This document shows positions 23,981-30,043 of a stretch of DNA of 30,043 nucleotides, in pieces (the stretch's first letter is position 1; the number at the start of each line of letters is the position of its first letter). The translations under genes and the position numbers were made by a program. This stretch comes from a virus, in the IMG/VR virus record IMGVR_UViG_3300021197_001082, positions 1-30,043 of that record, one strand, 5' to 3'. The notes beneath the pieces were generated by a model. The model had not been told where the DNA came from and searched no databases. It saw only the letters and a program-made list of their open reading frames with translations.

Positions 23981-24962
23981 AGAAAGCAAATATACAGTTT
24001 CTAAAGAAGATCCAAAAAAGATAGATCCAAAAAGTGCTCTCGAAAAAGCGCTAGAAGAAGTAAAAGCGGCTGAAAAAGGCGTTACTGTTGACAAGATTAT
24101 TAAGGAAGAAAAAGCAGAAGAAGAAATAAAACAACTAGAAGATGTAGGCGTTGTACTAGATAATGGTGGAGCTGTTGATAGCTTTGGAGATCCCGTAAGC
24201 CCTATTGACCAAGTGGTTTCTTTAGACGCTGATGAAGGCGCTATTATAGCTGCAGACGGTAGTATTATTGGATCTAAAGAACAACCTGAGTTTGTTCCTG
24301 GATGGTTAGAGCAAATACAAGCTAATCAGTCAAAAGCTGGTCCTCCAGTAACATTGTCGTTTAACGAGCAAGTTAAAGGCTGGGTTAGCTTCAAGTCTTA
24401 TCATAAAGAAAACGGTGTCACGGTTAACAATCAATATTATACTTTTGACAATGGGTCTATGTGGCAGCATCATATAAACCCTATAAGAAATATGTTTTAC
24501 GGTCTAGTGCCTACTACAGAAGAGCATTCTTATGTAACTATAATATTTAACGACGCTCCTAGTTCTGTAAAAAACTTTCAAACAGTAAAGTACGAGGGTA
24601 CTAGATCACATATTAATAAGTTTGAAGAGGTAAGAGTCAAAGACGAAGATGGTGGGTTTGTTTTATATACTGACCAAGAATATTACAATTTAAACGCAAA
24701 AGCAGGTTGGTTTGTTGAATATGCGGAAACAGACTTAGCAACAGGTAAAGTTCCTGAGTTTATAAAAAAAGAAGGTAAGTATTTTAACTATATAAAAGGT
24801 GAGTGCACAACCTTAGACAACCTTGACGAGAGTGAGTTTCAAGTTCAAGGAATTGGCTTCGGCTCGATGACGCACAGCGATCCAGACTCACAAGCGCCGC
24901 AACCAAAAAGAGTTAGAGTTAAAGATTCGTCATTTGACACTGACGGAACTATCTGGGATTAA
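23967..24962 (+). CDS. Detached C-terminal domain of the tail nozzle protein
   Basis: A 331-residue protein overlapping the large tail gene by 14 bases in another frame. The first ~125 residues are charged and acidic (KKIDPKSALEKALEEVKAAE; EEIKQLEDVG). From about 128 a recognisable tail domain begins: TLSFNEQVKGWVSFKSY, NNQYYTFDNGSMWQHH, RNMFYGLVP, VTIIFNDAPSSVKNFQTVKY, then GWFVEYAETDLATGKVPEF and KKEGKYFNYIKGE. I recall these elements in order at the C-terminus of one-chain tail proteins in related phages. It probably associates with the nozzle, and the new N-terminal arm may mediate this. Confidence 0.75.
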   Translation: MADDRESKYTVSKEDPKKIDPKSALEKALEEVKAAEKGVTVDKIIKEEKAEEEIKQLEDVGVVLDNGGAVDSFGDPVSPIDQVVSLDADEGAIIAADGSIIGSKEQPEFVPGWLEQIQANQSKAGPPVTLSFNEQVKGWVSFKSYHKENGVTVNNQYYTFDNGSMWQHHINPIRNMFYGLVPTTEEHSYVTIIFNDAPSSVKNFQTVKYEGTRSHINKFEEVRVKDEDGGFVLYTDQEYYNLNAKAGWFVEYAETDLATGKVPEFIKKEGKYFNYIKGECTTLDNLDESEFQVQGIGFGSMTHSDPDSQAPQPKRVRVKDSSFDTDGTIWD

Positions 24963-24972
24963 ATAAAAAAGC

Positions 24973-26196
24973 ATGGCAGTAGAAAATTGTACAATATCAA
25001 ACTTTGATTACTACGCTCAACTTGGATCAACCATACAAGCAGGCGTTGTAAACTTAACCGTTACTCCAAACAATGGGTTTTCAGTCCAAGCGTCTGACTT
25101 AATTATAGGTGGTGCTTTTATGACCGGGTTAAACGAATGGACAGGTGGAAACGTTACTAGTGGCGTAACAAAAGTAGTGTTTAGTAATAACGGCGATGGA
25201 ACTGTTAACGCCGCGGTGCATCACAACGATTTGTTGGTAACCAATATATTTCCAGGTTTAAATGTAGATATTGATAATACTAAAGTCGCTAGAATATTTG
25301 GTTGTACAGATCCTACAGCTTTAAACTATAATCCAAACGCTAACGTAGACAATGGAACTTGCACTTACGAGCAAGAAGATGTAAAAGGTTGTACAGATCC
25401 AACGGCTATTAACTATAATCCTTTAGCAAATAGTGACGATGGTACTTGCGAGTATTTAGATCCTGATCCTATAGAAGACCTTCAGGAGCTTCATGTGACA
25501 TTACATTTAATCAAGGGTAAATCTTTATTTTACAACGAAGGAGGTTATCCCGAGTATAATCATCAAAAGCAATTTACGGTTGGTGGTGCTATTATGGGTG
25601 CGGACTTAGATAATGAAGACATAAACATTAATGGAACAATGTACGCTCCAAACAATGGACTTCTTAACGCTAATGAAATTCAAAGCGCTGAAAGTTTTGG
25701 CGGCTTTGTTGATGAGCCAACTTTTGAAAATCAGCCTATACCTGGATTCAACACTAATCCTGACAAAGACGTTGCTACAATAATAGCTAACGACAACTGG
25801 CAAATGAATTATGGTGTTGACAACCAAAGGTTTGCTCAAATAGAATATAGAGCTAGACAAGGATATTATTATCCTCTTACTTTTCAAGTTTCTATTCCAG
25901 CGTTAATAGATGAAAATTTATTAGTGCAGGGTGGTAAAAATGTTTTTGAATATGAAATAGAATATTTTTATTGGCCTACAGGTGAGATAAGTGGGGTCAA
26001 TGTTTACCTACAGCACTATCCTCCTTTAGAAAACACAGCTATTCCTAATGATGTTCCTAGCGACTGGCCTGTTGAAGGAGGTTTATCTTCAAACTATGGC
26101 GGAGGACCATTAATAATAATCGACCAAAGACGAAACGTTCAAGCAATGCTTGTGGAAGACACGGATGAAGACTATGTTCACGGCGTAATACTATAA
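24973..26196 (+). CDS. Tail/adhesion protein with two Cys-flanked GCTDPTA repeats
   Basis: A 407-residue protein in the tail module. The N-terminal part (residues 5-100) is a beta domain (FDYYAQLGSTIQAGVVNLTV). It is followed by two 23-residue repeats, 110-132 and 139-161, each GCTDPTA-x-NYNP-x-A-x-x-D-(N/D)-GTC-x-Y with Cys near both ends. Such repeats are common in secreted and surface proteins of marine Bacteroidetes. The C-terminal half is a larger beta-rich domain (LHVTLHLIKGKSLFYNEGG; RQGYYYPLTFQVSIPALIDE). It may be a receptor-contact or tail-fibre protein (inference). It begins ten bases after the previous stop. Confidence 0.72.
   Translation: MAVENCTISNFDYYAQLGSTIQAGVVNLTVTPNNGFSVQASDLIIGGAFMTGLNEWTGGNVTSGVTKVVFSNNGDGTVNAAVHHNDLLVTNIFPGLNVDIDNTKVARIFGCTDPTALNYNPNANVDNGTCTYEQEDVKGCTDPTAINYNPLANSDDGTCEYLDPDPIEDLQELHVTLHLIKGKSLFYNEGGYPEYNHQKQFTVGGAIMGADLDNEDININGTMYAPNNGLLNANEIQSAESFGGFVDEPTFENQPIPGFNTNPDKDVATIIANDNWQMNYGVDNQRFAQIEYRARQGYYYPLTFQVSIPALIDENLLVQGGKNVFEYEIEYFYWPTGEISGVNVYLQHYPPLENTAIPNDVPSDWPVEGGLSSNYGGGPLIIIDQRRNVQAMLVEDTDEDYVHGVIL
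25300..25455 (+). repeat. Two direct 69-base repeats within the tail gene
   Basis: Copies at 25300-25368 and 25387-25455, 87 bases apart start to start, encode the two GCTDPTA modules. Both begin GGTTGTACAGATCC and share TATAATCC; many third-codon positions differ, so the duplication is not recent. The aspartates and DNGTC/DDGTC ends might bind calcium (inference). Confidence 0.88.
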
Positions 26197-26198
26197 CA

Positions 26199-27086
26199 AT
26201 GGCATATCAATCAAGTAAAGCAAGATCATCAACAACAGAAAGTTCTAGAGCAGCTAATAACTCTGGAATAAGAACTATTAATGGCTCAAAGTTAACTAAC
26301 GAAAAGTTAAAGTTTTCTCATGGTAAAAACGCCACGTTTGAAGTTCACATTAAAAATATGACTACTGGTCAAGAGTACAACTTTGACAAAAACATATTTG
26401 AAGACTCTAAAAACGCGTTAACCAAAACTTTCACTAGAAAAACTCTTGATGACGGCAGAACGGTTATTGATAAGACGTTTAGCAACCAAAACAACTTATT
26501 TAAAGCTAGCTCAACTACTACGGAAGTTTTTGTTATGTTTCCAAAAGAAACAGCTACAACAGAGTACAACGTTTGGCTTATACCAACGGGTAGTACAGCG
26601 CTAAGAGGAAGTATTAGTGAAACAAATCCTTATATAATAATAAATAGAATAGACACGGTGGTTTCATTATCTTTGACCTCTGGATCTAATAGCGCTCGAT
26701 GGACTAATGCTAGTCCAACTTCATTTTCAGCTACAGGTAGAGAGGGTTTAAGACCGGCTAAGCAAACATCTGAAGATACTGGATTTGTAGAGTTTAGCTT
26801 GGTAACTGATTTTTCCGCTGGTGGAGGATTAAGCTCTGTTGCTATAACATCTAACAAGCAAGCTACAAACATTGACTTAAGCGCGGCGACTGCAATAACA
26901 AACACTAGTGATTTAACTCCTATAGAAGATATTATTTATATTTCAAACGATGTTTACATCACAAACGTTACAACAACACTTGCCACGGCAAAGCTTACGA
27001 TAGCTGGAAACTTAAAAGTAAATCAGTTTGGTAGCAAATCAGAAACACTAACAATAGACATCGATAACTTTATAACATACAGCTAA
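26199..27086 (+). CDS. Tail fibre-like structural protein (probable)
   Basis: A 295-residue Ser/Thr/Asn-rich, beta-prone protein with no enzyme motif. It begins with a polar arm (MAYQSSKARSSTTESSRAAN), then HGKNATFEVHIKNMTTGQEY, a Thr/Lys-rich part, and repeated beta strands (TTEVFVMFPKE; EYNVWLIPTGSTAL; YIIINRIDTVVSLSL). The end KVNQFGSKSETLTIDIDNF also looks like strand-rich fibre. It lies three bases after the previous stop, and its own stop overlaps the next start as TAATG. It is probably a tail fibre or tail-associated sandwich protein; the function is not proved. Confidence 0.65.
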   Translation: MAYQSSKARSSTTESSRAANNSGIRTINGSKLTNEKLKFSHGKNATFEVHIKNMTTGQEYNFDKNIFEDSKNALTKTFTRKTLDDGRTVIDKTFSNQNNLFKASSTTTEVFVMFPKETATTEYNVWLIPTGSTALRGSISETNPYIIINRIDTVVSLSLTSGSNSARWTNASPTSFSATGREGLRPAKQTSEDTGFVEFSLVTDFSAGGGLSSVAITSNKQATNIDLSAATAITNTSDLTPIEDIIYISNDVYITNVTTTLATAKLTIAGNLKVNQFGSKSETLTIDIDNFITYS

Positions 27087-27664
27087 TGCCAGACTTTACT
27101 ATAACATTAGAATTTGACTACCGATTACAAGACTCTGTTTCTGTTGGAGACGTTGCTTACTATGTTTTTACAGACGAGTCTGGTGGCTTTCAAATCAATA
27201 GTGCAAACCTCGTAGAGATAGGAGAAATTACAAGTATAATATCAAGAATGCCTGGTAAAATAATATGCAGTACTAATTTATACGGCGATCAACTAGAAAT
27301 AGGTTGTAACGCTGGTGACAACAAGGAAGCTTGTGAAAAAGCGCAAAACAAGTACGATGAGGTTTTAGCAGAACACCTAGCGCTTATGCCAGTGCACCGA
27401 GCAAACCCAACAGAAGCCACGGCGAGCGAGCTAATTGGATTAGGTGAAGAAATAGAGTACTGGCATAATTTTTTAGCAGAAAATGGATGTAATAGATTAG
27501 GTGACGGTGGATGTGGAGATCCATTTATACTTTTTAGCAAAAACAATTGTCAGGAGTTTGCTTCAATGATAGGTTATTACGGCTTGTTTACGTTTAAAAA
27601 TGACTCTGTAGATAAAGCTGAGCTATTTAATGTTACTGTTGATGCTTTTGAAAGTAGCAAATAA
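27086..27664 (+). CDS. Small tail-module protein, function unknown
   Basis: A 192-residue protein with beta N-terminus (MPDFTITLEFDYRLQDSVSV; VAYYVFTDESGGFQINSAN), a Cys-containing loop (GCNAGDNKEACEKAQNKYDE), helical middle and a conserved-looking end (FILFSKNNCQEFASMIGYYG then LFTFKNDSVDKAELFNVTVD). Similar FILFSKN...YY...F.N....K.ELF endings occur in virion proteins of marine Bacteroidetes phages as far as I recall. It starts at a TAATG junction with the fibre-like gene, so it is probably its partner. No enzymatic motif. Confidence 0.62.
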   Translation: MPDFTITLEFDYRLQDSVSVGDVAYYVFTDESGGFQINSANLVEIGEITSIISRMPGKIICSTNLYGDQLEIGCNAGDNKEACEKAQNKYDEVLAEHLALMPVHRANPTEATASELIGLGEEIEYWHNFLAENGCNRLGDGGCGDPFILFSKNNCQEFASMIGYYGLFTFKNDSVDKAELFNVTVDAFESSK

Positions 27665-27668
27665 GTGT

Positions 27669-27685
27669 AACTATACTATATAGTT
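27669..27685 (+). other. Small A/T hairpin upstream of the cupin-like gene
   Basis: AACTATA at 27669-27675 pairs with TATAGTT at 27679-27685 over a 3-base loop. The stem is weak and ends 12 bases before the next start codon. It could affect translation or be chance. Confidence 0.3.
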
Positions 27686-27697
27686 AAATATAATTAA

Positions 27698-28168
27698 ATG
27701 AAAAAAGAAATCGAAAAACGTGGACAACACAACGTGTCTACATCTCGAGAGATAATATCAGAACTTCAGCAGTATCTAGTAGATAACGCCGATGGTGTAA
27801 ATATTGTTAAAGGAAGAGTTACGGATTTATTTCCGCTAAAGCATACTTTTGCAGATCAATTATATCTAAGGCAGATGAGCATGCAGCAAAACTCTTTTCT
27901 TGTAGGAGCTATACATAAACACTTGCATGTTTGGTTTTTATTAAGCGGCCACATTACGGTTGTAACAGAAGACTCTACAGAAGAATACATAGCCCCTTGT
28001 TATACAGTGTCAACGCCAGGAAGCAAAAGAGTAATCTTTGCTAATGAAGATTCAATATTTGTTAATGTACATAAAAATCCTGACAATACAGAGGATATAG
28101 ATGTGCTAGACAAGCAGATAGTCTGCGATACTTGGCAAGAGTATAACGAATATATTAAAAATAAATAG
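27698..28168 (+). CDS. Cupin-fold-like protein
   Basis: A 156-residue protein whose centre fits a single small beta-barrel of the cupin type. Residues 67-90 (FLVGAIHKHLHVWFLLSGHI then TVV) give a HxHxH metal-ligand pattern (H73, H75, H77) followed by a Gly at 84, as in cupin motif 1. Residues 100-125 contain TVSTPGSKRVIFANEDSIFV with PG at 107-108 and a His at 125, as in motif 2. The usual Glu ligand is not evident. It could bind a metal or sugar, or only keep the fold as a virion part. It is the only likely enzyme-type fold in the tail end of the window. It starts 33 bases after the preceding stop. Confidence 0.62.
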   Translation: MKKEIEKRGQHNVSTSREIISELQQYLVDNADGVNIVKGRVTDLFPLKHTFADQLYLRQMSMQQNSFLVGAIHKHLHVWFLLSGHITVVTEDSTEEYIAPCYTVSTPGSKRVIFANEDSIFVNVHKNPDNTEDIDVLDKQIVCDTWQEYNEYIKNK

Positions 28169-28972
28169 ATGAGTTTTTTATTAGCAGGAGCAATAGCCGC
28201 TGGAGCAGCTGGAGCCGCAAAAGCAATATCAGGCGGTGTACAAAAAAAGAAAGCTAAAGCCGCGCAAGCGCAGGCTCAAGCAGATCTAGACGCTCAAAAA
28301 CAGGCGTTTAAAAATCTAGATACTAGTAATCCTTACGCTAATCTAGAGAACACAATGGAAGACTTAACGGTCAATCAAGAAGAAGCTCAGTTTGTAGCAG
28401 AACAACAACAAGCATCACAAGCAAACATACTACAAGATTTAAGAGGCGCAGCTGGATCGTCGGGTATAGCTGGACTGGCTCAAACATTAGCTAACCAAGG
28501 ATCTAAAAATGCTAGACAAGCAGCTGTATCTATAGGTAAGCAAGAACAGGCTAATCAAATGAAAGAAAGAGCTGAAGCGGGAGCAATACAAAAAGCAGAG
28601 CGTCAAGGAGACATTATGTCTAGAAATATGGAGCTCGATAAAGTTGACACATTAATGAGAATGGCTGGTCAAGACGTGGCGGCGCAAAGACAAGCTGTTG
28701 CAGCTGCAGACGATAAAATGTGGTCAGGTATTACTAGCGCAGCGGGCTCTATAGGTGGTATCGGCAAGGCTATGGGCGGCGTTGGTGGTGGTGCTGGTGA
28801 CATGGCTAAAAGCATGGGTCAAAATGTTGATCCATCACAAATAGATTTTAGTAGCATGCAAATGGCTCCAGGAACAGATCCAGACATGCTTGGATTACCA
28901 GAAGGACTAAACTACTCTTTAGCAGGCGACTACGATCAGCAACACTTATATACTAACGACCCAAGTTATTAA
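28169..28972 (+). CDS. Internal virion / ejection protein (probable)
   Basis: A 267-residue Ala/Gln/Gly-rich protein. It begins with a small hydrophobic Ala/Gly segment (MSFLLAGAIAAGAAGAAKAI), continues as a basic then Gln-rich helix (KKKAKAAQAQAQADLDAQKQ), then NLENTMEDLTVNQEEAQF and LRGAAGSSGIAGLAQTLANQ, a stretch I recall from internal proteins of marine short-tailed phages. A Gly-rich region and an Asp/Ser/Pro-rich end close it. T7-type internal core proteins leave the particle with the DNA and build a channel; the size and composition are like gp14. Start ATG follows the previous stop directly. Confidence 0.65.
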   Translation: MSFLLAGAIAAGAAGAAKAISGGVQKKKAKAAQAQAQADLDAQKQAFKNLDTSNPYANLENTMEDLTVNQEEAQFVAEQQQASQANILQDLRGAAGSSGIAGLAQTLANQGSKNARQAAVSIGKQEQANQMKERAEAGAIQKAERQGDIMSRNMELDKVDTLMRMAGQDVAAQRQAVAAADDKMWSGITSAAGSIGGIGKAMGGVGGGAGDMAKSMGQNVDPSQIDFSSMQMAPGTDPDMLGLPEGLNYSLAGDYDQQHLYTNDPSY

Positions 28973-28975
28973 AAT

Positions 28976-30043
28976 ATGGCAATAGATTATACATCCAAGG
29001 TAAAATTAAAAGGAGGTCTTAGCGAAGGCACTCTAAAGCAAATGGGCGAGGTTGCTAAGGCCAACGCTGGAGTAGGTAAGTACGAAAACAAAGGCTTTGA
29101 AGGAGCTATGGACGAACTTGGAAAGTACGGACAAGAGAAGCTTGACGAAGCTCAAGCAGAGCAAGATAAATTAAAAGCAGAAGAAGAGAAGAAAAATAAA
29201 GATGCTGAAGATAAGTTTTCTAAAGTATCTGAAGAGGTTCAAGCATTAGGCGGTTCTCTCGGACCAAACTACTTTGATAGCATATACGATGATATGGCTG
29301 CGTTGAAAGAAGAGTACTTAAACGCTACAACCGAAAAAGAGAGAGCTGCTATAATGAACAAGGTTAATGAATATAAGTTAGAAACAGAAAACCTAAAACA
29401 GTCTCGGCTAGACATGTCTGATAGTCAAAAGAAAAACTTGCTTAGCAATTCAATGACGGCAGAGCAAAAACACGTGATGACTGAGTTCTTAAGTAACAAA
29501 ACTAAAATAATAAAAAACGAAGACGGAACTAGAAGTCACGAAATAACGCTACCAAATGGTGAAACTAAGGTAATGACAGCCGATGAAATATCAGGCATGC
29601 AAATATTAAAAGCCAACGACTTTGATTTAGCTTTGTCTGAGAACATGCAGAACGCATTGACTATTGGTAGTGAAAATGGTTTTTATGATAAAGAAAGTAT
29701 TAGAAACCAAATAAACAACGGTATAACAGATGACAATGTAGCCTCTTTAATAAATGATCCAATGGGTGGTGGAAAGTCTTTTAAACAAGACTTAGCAGAA
29801 GGATTAGAAGCTTCTCAATACCAAGACTTAGCAAAAATGCTTCCAAACGACATAGTGCAAAAAGAAGAAGACGAAGAGTTTTGGTACTCTAATTTATCTA
29901 AGTCAGACGTAGAAGCTTTGTCTAGCGCTTTTACAGATCCTAACAACGAATTTTACAGTGCCGACGTAACTAAAAGCGCACTGTCTAACTATTTTATGGG
30001 TATAGTAGATAACAACCACACTAAGGGTCAAAACTATAGGCAA
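28976..30043 (+). CDS. Large internal virion-like protein, 5' part (runs off the right edge)
   Basis: Starting at the ATG at 28976, three bases after the previous stop, the frame stays open for 356 codons to the window edge. It begins MAIDYTSKVKLKGGLSEGTL, then a Lys/Glu/Ala helix (EKLDEAQAEQDKLKAEEEKK), then LGGSLGPNYFDSIYDDMAAL and further charged helices. The later part has mixed elements (EITLPNGETKVMTADEISG; SLINDPMGGGKSFKQDLAE). High helix content and position after the gp14-like gene suggest a gp15/gp16-type internal ejection protein, possibly very long. No lysozyme or transglycosylase motif is visible in the part available. Confidence 0.7.
   Translation, partial: MAIDYTSKVKLKGGLSEGTLKQMGEVAKANAGVGKYENKGFEGAMDELGKYGQEKLDEAQAEQDKLKAEEEKKNKDAEDKFSKVSEEVQALGGSLGPNYFDSIYDDMAALKEEYLNATTEKERAAIMNKVNEYKLETENLKQSRLDMSDSQKKNLLSNSMTAEQKHVMTEFLSNKTKIIKNEDGTRSHEITLPNGETKVMTADEISGMQILKANDFDLALSENMQNALTIGSENGFYDKESIRNQINNGITDDNVASLINDPMGGGKSFKQDLAEGLEASQYQDLAKMLPNDIVQKEEDEEFWYSNLSKSDVEALSSAFTDPNNEFYSADVTKSALSNYFMGIVDNNHTKGQNYRQ

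Noticed and set aside
23960-23985. Sequencing error splitting a single tail gene
   Set aside because: The second gene has its own ATG and about 125 extra residues before the conserved domain, which a single-base error would not create; resequencing would still be useful.
1-30043. tRNA genes, CRISPR arrays, insertion sequences, integrase
   Set aside because: No cloverleaf with a CCA-type end, no regularly spaced repeats, no transposase or integrase motif was seen.

Overview
The window is part of the genome of a tailed double-stranded DNA phage, most likely one with a short (podovirus-type) tail that infects a marine member of the Bacteroidetes/Flavobacteriia. The phage call rests on a recognisable packaging and virion block on the + strand: small terminase, large terminase, portal, scaffold, major capsid protein, two connector or ring-like proteins, a 1,663-residue tail (nozzle-like) protein and proteins resembling internal virion proteins. 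The host guess rests on three things. The sequence is AT-rich. Nearly all genes lack a Shine-Dalgarno sequence and have A/T-rich leaders ending in strings such as TTATTATG or AAAAAAATG. One tail gene carries two GCTDPTA..NYNP..DDGTC repeats, typical of secreted Bacteroidetes proteins. From memory of the families, the terminase, portal, capsid and tail set resembles crAss-like and marine flavobacterial phages; no database search was possible.

Layout. Positions 1-112 hold the start of a leftward gene that runs off the window. Positions 113-401 are a divergent, non-coding control region with a strong G-quadruplex motif and a 7-base inverted repeat. Everything from 402 onward is on the + strand. 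Positions 402-2460 hold five small uncharacterised genes, several of them very basic. Positions 2485-4297 encode a chaperonin pair in the order groEL then groES; the GroES appears to lack the roof hairpin. Positions 4376-8065 hold two paralogous structural-type proteins, a winged-helix-like protein, a small HExxH metallopeptidase-like protein, a holin-like membrane protein, a beta-rich probable virion protein and two small proteins. Positions 8065-8649 encode a protein that looks like two GroES-like barrels in tandem, directly before terminase.

Positions 8603-18985 are the head module: TerS, TerL, portal, scaffold, MCP, a head-associated protein and two connector-like proteins. The MCP gene is followed by an intrinsic terminator with a UUCG loop and is richer in CGT arginine codons than its neighbours, consistent with very high expression. 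Positions 18989-27664 are the tail module. Its largest protein ends where a domain that I recall being fused to it in related phages has become a separate, overlapping gene. Positions 27698-30043 hold a cupin-like protein and two Ala/Gln- or Glu/Lys-rich proteins, probably internal or ejected virion proteins; the last is cut by the window edge.

The genes appear to be transcribed rightward from the control region as a long late unit, with many one- to fourteen-base overlaps suggesting translational coupling. The phage-encoded chaperonins probably fold capsid or tail proteins. No tRNA, integrase, CRISPR array or endolysin of a recognised family is visible here.
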